From Azolla caroliniana (Eukaryota; Polypodiophyta), in the NCBI GenBank assembly GCA_043228905.1, contig JBHGNT010000010.1:12648001-12712000 (forward strand): 64,000 bases of DNA, in the 5' to 3' direction. Position 1 is the stretch's first letter. Each line of letters starts with the position of its first letter. The notes beneath the pieces were generated by a model that made no database searches, was not told where the DNA came from, and worked only from the letters and a program-made list of their open reading frames with translations. Positions 13,845-25,378 of the stretch are shown in pieces. The position numbers were made by a program, and so were the translations under genes.

Positions 13845-13916
13845 TCCATTGTAGTGTAGTTGGTTAGGATACTCAGCTTTCACCCGAGAGACCGGTGTTC
13901 AACTACCGGCAATGGA
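13845..13916 (+). pseudogene. tRNA-Glu-like module with shifted T arm (TTC)
   Basis: The acceptor is perfect. The T arm reads CCGGT GTTCAACT ACCGG, a perfect 5-bp stem with an 8-nt loop, shifted one base from the usual register. The anticodon stem has one mismatch. Confidence 0.6.
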
Positions 13917-14594
13917 AACGACAATATCATACATTAAATTTCCGACGCATATCATGTGTTAACTATTTGATAACTCAAAAACTGAAGACCGAAAGTAGCT
14001 GTTACAATAATGTACAATTAACAAAACAATCAATATTATGTTTGAAGGATTGATGACGATCTTTAGTTTAGTTTTTCTCTCCTAACATAATTTTCTAAAC
14101 TTAATCCCATTATTCGATTAATGGTAGAGGTTCCAAATGAAATTGGACAAAACGTTACGTTGTTCGGGACAAGAAGAAGTAGTAGATTTAGTCGTGGTTA
14201 TTTCTCAATATGGTTACGACAAATTTGTACACCGACAATTATAGTTTGGATAACTTGATAGAATTTCCAAACATACACATAGATTGTAGAATAATGGTTA
14301 ACTGTTGATGAGTATTGCACCATATTTCTTTATTTGTAACAAAGGACTAGAATCGTACATTAATTAATTCATTTACTAAATGAATTCCATTGTAATCAAG
14401 TTGCCTCGGTTCCTTGCTTTTTACATGAAACACCCGGCTATAAGTAGATATATCAGATATCATGAATTATTGTGGCATCGATAAAAACCCTTGAAATTAT
14501 TAAATCCTGAGTTTTTCATTAATGCTTACGCAAAATGTAAATATTATTTATTTCGAATTAATGATTGCAATATTAAAAAGCACACAAAATGTGA

Positions 14595-14666
14595 TCCATT
14601 GTAGTCTAGCTGGTTAGCATACTCCGCTCTCACCTGAGAGACCCGGGTTGAACTCTCGTCAATGGA
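14595..14666 (+). pseudogene. tRNA-Glu-like module (CTC)
   Basis: The acceptor pairs. The D arm, anticodon stem and T arm each carry changes (CTCCG/CTGAG; GGTTGAACTCTC). Confidence 0.55.
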
Positions 14667-16013
14667 AACGACAATATCATATATTAAATTGCCATCGCAT
14701 GTCATGTGTTTACTGTTTGATAACTCAAGACGTAAAGTAGGTTTTAAATTAATTGCCAATTAACAAAATAATCAATATTATTTTTGACGGATCGATGACG
14801 AACTTTACTTCAATTTTTTTCTCGTAACATCAATTTCTAAACTTAATCCCATTATTTGATTAATGCTACAGGTTTCAAAATGAAATTGGACCAAACATTA
14901 TGTTGTTCGGGACAACAACAAGCAGTATGTTTAGTTGTGGTTATTCCTCAACATTGTTACGATAAATTAGTACACCAACAATTATAGTTTGGATACATTA
15001 ATACAATTTCAAACAATAGGCATAGATTGCAAAATAATGGTCAACTGTCGACAAGCATTGCACCATGTTTCTTTATTTGTAGAAAAGCACTAGAATAGTA
15101 AATTAACTAATTTATTTACTAAATGATGTCCATTTTAATCAATTTGCCTCGAATCGTTGATTCTTACTCGAAACGCGATAGGAAAAACTAGATACATTAT
15201 ATATGATTAGTTAATGTCGCATCGATCAAAAGCCGTGAAATTATTAGATCTTAAAAATGACAGTGTGTTAGAACAATCCTCAGTTTTTCATTGATGCTTA
15301 GGCAATATAGAAATATTATTTATTAGTAATCAGTGATTTCAATATTAAAAAGTGTAGAAGATGTGATCCATTGTAGTCTAGTTGGTTAGAATACTTGGCT
15401 CTCACCTGAGAGACCCGGGTTTAACTCTCGGTTATAGAAAGGACAATATCATATATAAAATTTTGGGACGCATTTCATGTATGAACTGTTTGATAATTCA
15501 AAGACTCAAGACGTAAAGTAGTTACAATAATTTACAATTAACAAAAAATTCAATATTATGTTTGAAGGATTGATAAAGAACTTTGCTTTAATTTTTTTCT
15601 CCTCACATCAACTTCTAAACTTAATCCCATTATTAAATTAATAGTAGAAGTTTCAAATGAAATTTGTCAAAATATTATGTTGTACGCAACAAGAAAAAGC
15701 AGTATATTTAGTCGTGGTTATTCCTCAACATTGTTACGACAAATTAGTACACCAACAATTATAGTTTGGATAACTTGATACAATTTCCAAAACTATGCAT
15801 AGAATAATTCATTTACTATGAGCATTGCACCATGTTTCTTTATTTGAAGGAAAGCACTAGAATATTACATTCTCTAATTCATTTACTAAATGAATTCCAT
15901 TCTAGTCTAGTTGGTTCGGATCCTTGTTTCTTACACGAGACTCCCGGCTACAACAACTCGCATGGGAAAAACTAGAAACATCATAGATCATGAGTTTATA
16001 TCGCATCGATAAA

Positions 16014-16352
16014 AAGCCTTGAATTTTCGAAAAAGATGGTGTACGACACCGATGGCCGCAGCAAATGGAATGGATATACTATGGAAGTATGATGTACCCA
16101 GATGGTTGTTTCCCACTCCCATTAGTTGAACGAGGGGCGTGAAAGACATGGCAAGTGGGATAGTGAAGGTAGGTGATGTATCTGTAAGGATGGCTTGAGT
16201 CATATGTAAAAGTGTAAGATAAATAAGTGAGATCTCTCGTATGTAGGCTAGGATAATCTCGGCACGGCCTACCTGAGAAAGGGATCGTGTTCATGTATAT
16301 TTTAACTAATGGAGTATATTCTTTTTTGGAAAAAAAAAGAAGCCTTGAATTT
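16014..16352 (+). mobile_element. 5'-truncated LINE 3' end with poly(A) tail and 13-bp target-site duplication
   Basis: About 313 bp of non-satellite sequence (16027-16339) sits between two identical copies of AAGCCTTGAATTT at 16014-16026 and 16340-16352. The satellite resumes as if uninterrupted after the second copy. The insert ends on the + strand in TTCTTTTTTGG followed by nine A and then GA. A 3' A-rich tail with perfect target-site duplications indicates target-primed reverse transcription, so this is a short LINE (or LINE-mobilised) insertion. It is too truncated to contain a coding domain; the two overlapping small minus-strand frames are not credible genes. Confidence 0.85.
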
Positions 16353-16476
16353 ATTAAATCTTAAAAACGAGAGTGTGTTAGAATAATCCTCAGTTTCTCG
16401 TCGATGCTTGCGCAATATATAAATATTATTTATTACTAATTAATGATTGCAATATTAAAAAGTACACTAGATATGA

Positions 16477-16548
16477 TCCATTGTAGTGTAGTTGGTTAGG
16501 ATACTTGGCTCTCACCCGAGAGATCCGGGGTGAACTCCCGGCAATGGA
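16477..16548 (+). pseudogene. tRNA-Glu-like module (CTC)
   Basis: Acceptor stem is perfect. The T loop is GTGAACT instead of TTCAACT, so the B box is lost. The same TTC-to-GTG change is seen at 21262, 57533 and 63692. Confidence 0.6.
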
Positions 16549-18162
16549 AACGACAATATCATATATAAAATTTCCGACGCATATCATGTGTTAATTGTTT
16601 GGTAACTCAAAAACTCAAGCTCTAAAGTAGTTGTTAGAATAATGTACAATTAACAAAATAATCAATATTATGTTTAAAGGATTGATGACGAACTTTACTT
16701 TGATTTTTTTCTCCTAACCTCAATTTCTAAACTTAATCCCATTATTCAATTAATAGTAGAGCTTTCAAATGAAATTTGACAAAAGATCATGTTGTTCAGA
16801 GGCAGACGATGCAGTATATTTACTCGTGGTTATTTCTCAACATGGTTACAAGAAATTAGTACACCGACAATTATAGTTTGGATAACTTGATAGAATTTCC
16901 AAAAATACGCATAGATTGTAGAATAATGGTCAATTCTCGAACAACATTGTACCATATTTCTTTATTTGAAGCAAAGGACTAGAATATTACATTAACTAAT
17001 TCATGTACTAAATGAATTCCATGGTAGTCTAGTTTGTTCGGATGCTTGTTTTTCACACGAGACTCCCGGATATAACATTATGTTGTTTGGGACAACAAGA
17101 AGCGGTAGATTAGGTTGTGGTTATTCGTCAAGATTGTTACGATAAATTAGTACACCAACAATTATAATTTGGATAACTTGATACAATTTCAAACAATACG
17201 CATAGATTGCAAAATAATGGTCAACTCTCGACAAGCATTTCACCATGTTTCTTTCTTTGTAGCAAAGCACTAGAATAGTACATTGACTAGTTCATTTACT
17301 CAATAATGGTCAACCCGTGAAATGATTAAATCTTACAAACGAGAGTGTGTTACAATAATCCTCTGTTTCTCGTTGATGCTTGCTGAATATATAAATATTA
17401 TTTATTTCTAATCAATGATTGAAGTATTAAAAAGCACACAAAGTGTGATCAGTTGTAGTCTAGTTGGTTAGGATACACGGCCCTCATTCGAGAGACCCGT
17501 GTTCAACTCCCGGCAATGGAAACGATAATATCATATATTAAATTTTTGACAAAAATCATGTGTGAACTTTCTGATAACTCAAAAACTCAAGACCTAAAGT
17601 AGGTGTTCCAATAATGTACAATTAACAAAATAATCAATATTATGTTTGAAGGATTGATGATGAACTTTACTTTACTCCCATAATTCGATTAATGGTAGAG
17701 GTTTCAAATGAAATTGGACAAAACATTATGTTGTTCGAGACAACAAAAAGAAGTATATTTGATTGTGGTTGTTCGTCAACATTGGTACGACAAATTAGTA
17801 CACCAACAATTACAGTTGGGATAACTCGATACAATTTCAGACAATACGCATAGATTGCAAAATAATGGGCAACTCTCGACAAGTTTTGCACCATGTTTCT
17901 TTATTTGTAGCAAAGCACTAGAATAGTACATTAACTAATTTATTTACTAAATGAATTCCATTGTAATCAAGTTGTCTCGAATCGTTGATTTTTACTCGAA
18001 ATGTGCGGGTACAAGTAGAGTCATAAGAAAAACTAGATACATTATATGTCATGAGTTAATGTTGTATTGATAAAAACCCATGATATTATTAAATCTTAAA
18101 AACGTGAGTGTGTTAGACTAATCCTCTATTTTTTGCAATATTAAACCGTGTACAAGATGTGA

Positions 18163-18220
18163 TCCATTGAAGTCTAGTTTGTTAGAATGCTCGGTTCCTA
18201 CCTGAGATGCCCAGGTACAA
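18163..18220 (+). pseudogene. Alpha/beta hybrid tRNA-like module
   Basis: Starts as alpha (TCCATTGAAGTCTAG) and continues into a beta-type 3' half (CCTGAGATGCCCAGGTACAA) with beta downstream flank. A similar hybrid lies at 30810. It marks recombination between the two module classes. Confidence 0.6.
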
Positions 18221-18399
18221 CTAGATATATCAGAGATCATGAGTTAATGTGGCATCGAGAAAAACCCTTGAAATTATTAAATCTTAAAAACGAGAGTGTG
18301 GTAGAATAATCCTAAGTTTTTCGTTGATGCTTGCACAAAATATAAGTATTATTTATTTCTAATCAATGATTGCAATATTAAAAAGTACACAAAATGTGA

Positions 18400-18471
18400 T
18401 CCATTATAGTCTAGTTGGTTAGGATACTCGGCTCTCACCCGAGAGACCCGGGTTCAACTCCAGGCAATGCA
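18400..18471 (+). pseudogene. tRNA-Glu-like module (CTC)
   Basis: Anticodon arm perfect. The T stem has one mismatch (CCGGG/CCAGG) and the acceptor has two (TCCATTA/CAATGCA). A and B boxes are intact. Confidence 0.6.
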
Positions 18472-19384
18472 AACGACAATGTCATATATTAAATTTCTGA
18501 CCCATATAATGCGTTATCTGTTTTATAACTCAAAAACTCAAGACCTAAAGTAAATGTTACAATAATGTAAAATTAACCAAATAATCAATATTATATTTGA
18601 AGGATTGATGACGAACTTTACTTTGATATTTCTCTCCGAACATCAATTTCTAAACTTAATCCCATTATTCGATTAATGGTAGAGTTTTCAAAGGAAATTG
18701 GACAAAACATTATGTTGTTCGGGACAACAAGAAGCAGTATCTTTGGTTGTGGTTATTCGTCAACATTGGTACGACGAATTAGTACACCAACAATTATAGT
18801 TTGGATATCACAATACAATTTCAAACAATACGCATAGATCTCACACTATTGGTCAACTGTCGATGGGCATTGCACCATGTTTCTATATTTGCAGTAAACC
18901 ACTAGAATATTACATTAACTAAATCATTTACTAAATGAATTCCATTGTAGTCTAGCTGGTTATTCGTCAACATTAGTACGACAAATTAGTACACCAACAA
19001 TTATAGTTTGGATAACTCGATACAATCTCAAACAATACGCATAGATTGTAGAATAATGGTGAACTATCGATTAGCATTGAACCATGTTACTTTACTTGTA
19101 ACAAAGGAGTAGAATGGTACATTAACTAATTCATTCACTAAATGAATTCAATTGTAATCAAATTGCCTCGGATGCTTGCTTTTTACGTGAGACGCCTGGG
19201 TACAATTAGATATTTCAGATATCAAGACTTAATGTGGAATCTATAAAAACCCTTGAAATTATTAAATCTTAAAAACGAGAGTGTGGTAGCATAAACCTCA
19301 GTTATTCATTGATGTTTGCGTAAAATATAAATATTATTTCTTTCTAATCAATAATTACAAGATTAAAAAGCACACAAAATGTGA

Positions 19385-19440
19385 TCCATTGTAGTCTAGT
19401 TGGTTAGGATACTCAGCTCCTGGCAACTCCTGGCAATGGA
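19385..19440 (+). pseudogene. tRNA-Glu-like module with internal deletion
   Basis: Normal through the D arm, then about 16 nt covering the anticodon loop and T arm are missing. A short CTCCTGGCAA duplication lies at the junction. The acceptor ends still pair. Confidence 0.55.
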
Positions 19441-21261
19441 AACGACAATATCATATATTAAATTTTCGACGCTTATCATCTGTTAAGTATTTGATAACTC
19501 AAAAACTAAAGACCTAAAGTAGGTGTTACAATAATGTACAATTAACAGTATAATCAATATTATGTTTGAAGTATTGATGATGTACTTTACTTTAATTTTT
19601 TTCTGCTACTATCAATTTCTAAACTTAATCCCATTATTCGATTAATGGTAGAGGTTTCGAATGAAATTTCACCAAACATTATGTTGTTTGGGAAAACAAG
19701 AAGCAGTATGTTTAGTTGTGGTTATTCCTCAACATTGTTACGATAAATTAGTACACCAACAATTATAGTTTGGATACTTTAATACAATTTCAAATAATAG
19801 GCAGAGATTGTAGAATAATGGTCAACTGTCGACAAGCATTGCACCATGTTTCTTTATTCGTAGCAAAGCACTAGAATAGTAAATTAACTAATTTATTTAC
19901 TTAATGAATTCCCATGTAATCAAGTTGCCTCGAATCATTGATTCTTACTCGAAACGCGATAGGAAAAACTAGATACATTATATATCATGAGTTAATGTGG
20001 CATCGATAAAAAGCCGTGAAATTATTAAATCCTAAAATCGACAGTGTGTTAGAACAATCCTCAGTTTTTCATTGATGCTTAAGTAATATATAAATATTAT
20101 TTATTAGTAATCAATGATTGCAATATTAAAAAGTGTAAAAGATGTGATCCATTGTAGCCTAGTTGGTTAGAATACTCGGCTGTCACTTGAGAGACCCGAT
20201 TTCAACTATCGGGAATAGAAAGCATAATATCATATATAAAATTTTGCGACGCATGTCATGTCTGAACTGTTTGATAACTCAAAAACACAAGACGTAAAGT
20301 AGTTTCAATTATGTACAATTAACAAAATAATCAGAATTATGTTTGAAGAATTAATAAAGAACTTTGGTTTGCTATTTTTCTCCTCACATCAATTTCTAAA
20401 CTTAATCCCATTATTCAATTAATAGTAGAGGTTTCAAATTTAAAATTGACAAAATATTATGTTGTTCGGGACTAGAAGAGGCAGTATATTTACTCGTAGT
20501 TATTTCTCAACATGCTTACGACAAATTCGTACACCGACAATTATAGTTTGGATAACTTGATAGAATTTCCAAAAATACGCATAGATTGTAGAATAATGGT
20601 GAACTCTCGAACAACATTGTACCATATTTCTTTATTACATTAAATAATTCATGTACTAAATGAATTCCATTTTATTCTAGTTGGTTCGGAACCTTGTTTT
20701 TCACACGAGACTCCCGGCTATAACATTATGTTGTTCGGGACAACAAGAAGCAGTAGATTTGGTTCTGGTTATTCGTCAGCATTGTACGCGACAAGGAGAA
20801 GCAATATATTTAGTCGCGGTTATTCCTCAACATTATTAATCCAAATTAGTACACCAACAATTATACTTTGGATAACATGATACAATTTCCAAAACTACGC
20901 ATAGATTGTCGAATAATGATGAATTCCCGATGAGCATTGCACCATGTTTCTTTATTTGAATTAAAGGACTAGAATATTACATTCTCTAATTCATTTACTA
21001 AATAAATTCCATTGTAGTCTAGTTGGTTAGGATCCTTGTTTTTTACACGAGACTCTCGGGTACAACAACTCGCATGGGAAAAACTAGATACATCATAGAT
21101 CATGAGTTTATATCGCATCGATAAAAGCCTTGAAATTATTAAATCTTAAAAACGAGAGTGTGTTAGAATAATCCTCAGTTTCGAGTCAATGCTTGCACAA
21201 TATATAAATATTATTTATTCCTAATTAATGATTGCAATATTAAAAAGTACACTAGATATGA

Positions 21262-21333
21262 TCCATTGTACTCTAGTTGGTAAGGATACTTGGCTCTCAC
21301 CCGAGAGACCCAGGGTGAACTCCTGGCAATTGA
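21262..21333 (+). pseudogene. tRNA-Glu-like module with compensated T stem (CTC)
   Basis: The T stem CCAGG/CCTGG is paired, but the T loop is GTGAACT, so the B box is lost. Duplicated at 57533. Confidence 0.6.
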
Positions 21334-22014
21334 AACGACAATATCATGTGTTAATTGTTTGGTAACTCAAAAACTCAAACTCTAAAGTAGTTGTTAGAAT
21401 AATGTACAATTAACAAAATAATCAAAATTATGTTTGAAGGACTGATGACGAACTTTGCTTTGATATTTTTCTCCTAACACCAATATCTAAACTTAATCCC
21501 ATTATTCAATTAATAGTATAGGTTTCAAATGAAATTTGACAAAACATTATGTTGTTTGGGACCAAAAGAAGTAGTATATTTAGTCATGGTTATTCGTCAA
21601 CATTGTTACGACAAATTAGTACACCAAGAATCATAGATTGGATAACTTGATACAATTTCTAAAAATACGCGTAGATTGTCGAATAATGGTGAATTCTCGA
21701 TGAGCATTGCACCATGTTTCCTTATTTGAAGTAAAGCACTAGAATATTACATTAACGAATTCATTTACTAAATGAAGTCCATTGTAATCAAGTTGCCTCG
21801 GGTCCTTGCTTTTTACTTGAGATGCCCGGGTACAAGTACATATATCCCATACCATGAGTTAATAACGCATTGATAAAAACTCTTGAAATTATTAAATCTT
21901 AAAAATATGAGTATGTTAGAATAATCCTCAGTTTCTCGTTGATGCTTGCGCACTATATAAATATTATTTATTACTAATCAATGATTGCAATATTAAAAAC
22001 TACATAAGATATGA

Positions 22015-22086
22015 TCCATTGTAGTCTAGTTGGTTAGGATACTCGGCTTTCACCCGAGAGACCCAGGTTCAACTCCTAGCAATGGA
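22015..22086 (+). pseudogene. Near-intact tRNA-Glu-like module (TTC)
   Basis: The acceptor, D arm and anticodon arm are perfect, and A and B boxes are intact. The only stem defect is one mismatch in the T stem (CCAGG/CCTAG). Duplicated at 58289. Confidence 0.65.
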
Positions 22087-22972
22087 AATGACAATATCAT
22101 ATATTAAATTTCCGACGCATATCATGTGTTAACTGTTAGATAACTCAAAAACTCAGGACCTAAAGTAGATGTTACAATAATGTACAATTAATAAAATAAT
22201 CAATATTATGTTGTAGATGTTAGAATAATGTACAGCTAACAAAATAGTCAATATTATGTTTGAACGATTGATGACGAACTTTGCTTTCATTTTTTTCTCC
22301 TAACATCAATTTCTAAACTTAATCCCATTATTCAATTAATAGTAGAGGTTTCAAATGAAATTTGACACAAGATTATGTTGTTCGGGACCAGAAGAAGCAG
22401 TATATTTAGTCGTGATTATTTGTCAACATGGTTACGACAAATTAGTACACCGACAATTATAGTTTGGATAACTTGATAGAATTTCCAAAAATACGCATAG
22501 ATTGTAGAATAATGGTGAACTCTTGAACAACATTGTACCATATTTCTTTATTTGAAGCAAAGCACTGGAATATTACATTAACTAATTCATGTACTAAATG
22601 AATTCCATTGAATTCTAGTTGATTCGGATCCTTGTTTTTCACACCAGACTCCCGGGTATAACATTATGTTGTTCACGACAACAAGAAGCGATAGATTTGG
22701 TTGTGGTTATTCGTCAACATTGTTACGATAAATTAGTACAACAACAATTATAGTTGGGATAACTCGATACAATTTCAAACAATACTCATAGATTGCAAAA
22801 TAATGGTCAACTCTCGACAAGTTTTGCACCATGTTTCTTTTTTTGTAGCAATGCACTAGAATAGTGCATTAACTAATATATTTACTAAATGAATTCCATT
22901 GTAATCAAGTTGTTTCGAATCGTTTATTTTTACTCGAAACATGTGGGTACAAGTACAAACCTATCCACCCCG

Positions 22973-23033
22973 AATGGTCATGGTAGCACTGATGAGCCCC
23001 GTAGGGGGCGAAACTAGTTTGCTCATGACCATT
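22973..23033 (+). ncRNA. Hammerhead ribozyme HHR1 (best read as type I)
   Basis: The conserved core is CTGATGA (22989-22995), a 5-bp stem II GCCCC/GGGGC with loop GTAG, then GAAA (23010-23013). Stem I is AGCA (22985-22988) paired with TGCT (23020-23023), a GT bulge, then ten further pairs (22973-22982 with 23024-23033). This leaves C-TA-GTT as a minimal stem III with a GUU cleavage triplet, so cleavage is predicted after 23019. Stem III lies inside the self-complementary ACTAGT, so two ribozymes could pair to form a stable stem III. All core residues expected for activity are present. Confidence 0.9.
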
Positions 23034-23333
23034 ACCCATCGTATTGTAATTTTTCCTTTTTCTTAATGAAAATTAGTCTCCTTCTTAATCTCTCCCTCTC
23101 TCTAATCTAGACTATTTAGCTTATGGTTATGTTTTAGCTTGTTTCTAATTTTAATGTTAGTGATTAATCCCTCGTCTCTCTCTCTCTCTCTCTCTCTCCC
23201 TCCCCTTCCTCTATCTCTTATTATGCCTCACTTACACCAAGTTTGTCAAATGATTTGGGTGTGCTCAAATTATTCTTGGTATTTCTTTTCACTTTATCCC
23301 CTCTTGCACTTAATCGTAAACCCTTTTACCCTC

Positions 23334-23448
23334 TAAACCCTAAGCTCAAAACAAACACTAAATCCTAATTCTTAAACCCTAACCCTAACCCTAACCCTAA
23401 ACCTAAACCTAAACCAAAACTCGAACCCTAATTCCTAAACCCTAAACC
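23334..23448 (+). repeat. Interstitial telomere-like repeat cluster
   Basis: Runs of CCCTAA and CCCTAAA with degenerate variants (CTAAACCT, AACCCTAA). The most regular part is 23374-23415. It is the C-rich strand of the plant-type telomere repeat. It is part of the terminal repeat, since all four copies carry it, not a chromosome end. This copy has one or two more units than the others. Confidence 0.85.
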
Positions 23449-23537
23449 TTTTCTCTATAACTCTACATCTTACATACTACACCCACCGATTGCCTACTGT
23501 CCGCACTCCTTGTTTCGACTTCACGGTCCAATTGAGA

Positions 23538-24902
23538 ATATGTCATGCTTTCTATGGAGGTCCTTTCAACGGAGAATGGCACCCACGACGGTCGTGCATC
23601 GACACCCATCGAGCATCCGTTTCGTGACGAGTTCCCTCATAACACGTTGATTGGCACTTGCAACGGCGACACCGGTTTTCTTCTTCCATCCCAACATGCA
23701 ACACCGACACTCATTACTCGCCCCTTTTATATCTCTTCTTTGTATTAATAGCACGGGACTACACATGGTAGCCGTGTGTGCCCACTTCTCCCTCTTTAAC
23801 TAATGCTCGGGACTACATGTTGTAGCCGGCTTATATGCACAATCCTTATCACTCCCCCTCTTCTCCTTGATTTCTACAAAATTGTAAAAATGCCCCTCGT
23901 TTGTTTAACTAATTGTCACTCTACCCCTCTCCCTTTTCATGTTTTCACTCAAAACCCCCCATTTCTCTCTTCTTTCTCTTTCTCTTTTAATTCTTGTTAC
24001 TCTTTCTCTATCTCTACCCTTCCCATTTTCTTTTCCTATATTTTACTCTACCCTCTCTCACCTCTATTCGTATACTCTACCCTTCCCCCTTTCATTTGAA
24101 ATCACACTCTACCCCTCCATATACTTTTCTCAATTTCATTATACCCCTCCCTCTATTATTTTGACATTTTTAATTCCTACCCTTCTTCTCCTCAAAATAT
24201 TGGATACCCCTCCCCTTCTTTTCTCCTAAAATTTATTCTACCCCTCCATCTACTTTTCTCAATTTCATTATACCCCTCCCTCTATTATTTTGACATTTTT
24301 AATTCCTACCCTTCCTCTCCTCAAAATATTGGATACCCCTCCCCTTCTTTTCTCCTAAAATTTATTCTACCCCTCCATCTTCTTTTCTCAATTTCATTAT
24401 ACCCCTCCCTCTATTACTTTGACATTTTTAACTCCTACCCTTCCTCTCCTCAAAATATTGGATACCCCACCCCCTTCATTTCTCCTAAAATTCATTCTAC
24501 CCCTCCACCTACTTTTCTCAATTTCATTATACCCCTCCCTTTATTACTTTGACATTTTTCCTACCCTTCGTCTCCTCAAAATATTGGATACCCCTCCCCG
24601 TTTACTATTTTTTCCATACCCCTACCTCCTAGTTTCACTCATACCCCTATTTCCTCCTAGTTTCATTTATACCTCTCTCCTACACTTTTATTAAACCTAA
24701 TCTTTAGATTATATTCACCCGTTGCCGTTCTCCTCGATTTCTATATATTTTAAACATCACCCCTCCCTTTAACCTTTCTTTTTAGTAGCTTTTTATTTAG
24801 GGTTTGCCTTACGGCTTTGTGAGGAGTGCGGGTCGATATACCCTTTCTCTCTTCTCTAACTCCTACCTCTCTCTCTTTTCCTTTAGCTTTCTTACTTTTT
24901 AT

Positions 24903-24942
<40 letters not shown>

Positions 24943-25378
24943 GTTTCTCTTATCACAATATACCCTTACATTTTCATATTCCTTTTTTAGTCTTCTACCC
25001 TCATTGATCTCTCGCCTTTTTTTTGCTTACCTTACCCCTCCTCTTCCTTTTTTCTAAACCCTTAGCCTCCTCTTTGTAAGTCCCTTCGTTTTCTTTTTAC
25101 TCTTTCTCCACCTTTCTATTTTTATATTTCTACCCTCACCCATGTTCTACTTTTTCTTACCCTACCCCTCCCATCCTCTTCCTAAATCTATAGCCTTCCC
25201 CTTTATTTTTCCCACACATGTCTCTCTCCCTTACCTCTCTCCTCTTTCCTTTCTCTCTCTTACTTTTTCTAGTTTACACACACATCTCTCTCCTCTCTCT
25301 CCCCTTTTGCTCTCTCTTAATTTTTTCACGTTTTCCCACTCTCTCTCCTCCTAGATCTACTCACTCCCCTTATGTCTA

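Larger units (their letters stand above)
1..16013 (+). repeat. tRNA-Glu-derived macrosatellite, block S1
   Basis: Head-to-tail monomers, about 750-790 bp when complete (for example 10872 to 11659 to 12437). Each has an alpha tRNA-Glu-like module, about 430 bp of AT-rich spacer, the palindrome ATTCATTTACTAAATGAAT, a diverged beta tRNA-like module, then about 200 bp ending in an AAAAAGTACACAAGATGTGA-type leader before the next alpha. Alpha modules start at 267, 1025, 1641, 2347, 3491, 4703, 5478, 6220, 6781 (rearranged), 7284, 7868, 8142, 8935, 9698, 10193 (partial), 10872, 11659, 12437, 13092, 13845, 14595 and 15367, with a 3' half at 4002-4033. Short monomers reflect internal deletions (for example around 2930, 3735 and 6360-6440). 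No protein gene is visible; the small open frames share spacer sequence and are not conserved as proteins. Confidence 0.9.
16353..22956 (+). repeat. tRNA-Glu-derived macrosatellite, block S2
   Basis: Same monomer as S1. Alpha modules start at 16477, 17449, 18163 (alpha/beta hybrid), 18400, 19385 (internal deletion), 20148, 21262 and 22015. From about 21178 the sequence is closely matched by 57449 onward at a nearly constant offset (36271-36274), up to the start of element D. No gene is seen. Confidence 0.9.
22957..23537 (+). repeat. Left direct terminal repeat of element D
   Basis: 581 bp, near-identical to 27391-27993, 59231-59799 and 61828-62426. In order: hammerhead ribozyme, T/A-rich segment, (CT)n microsatellite, pyrimidine-rich stretch, telomere-like (CCCTAAA)n cluster, then a higher-GC tail ending GGTCCAATTGAGA. 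Confidence 0.85.

Noticed and set aside
5653-15500. Numerous 60-100 codon open frames in the satellite (both strands)
   Set aside because: They read through spacer and tRNA-like modules, recur with frameshifts between monomers, and show no domain or codon bias.
22951-23033. Type III hammerhead reading, with stem III formed by CAAACCTATC and CTAGTTTG
   Set aside because: The helix needs a bulge and a mismatch next to the catalytic core, and the upstream bases differ before other copies; the type I stem closes cleanly in all four.
23334-23448. A true telomere or chromosome end
   Set aside because: The cluster is short, degenerate, internal to a dispersed repeat and flanked by unrelated sequence on both sides.
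23545-23766. 67-codon (+) and 66-codon (-) frames preserved identically in D and D'
   Set aside because: Both lie in a recent duplication, so identity is expected without coding constraint; they overlap on opposite strands and match nothing I recognise.
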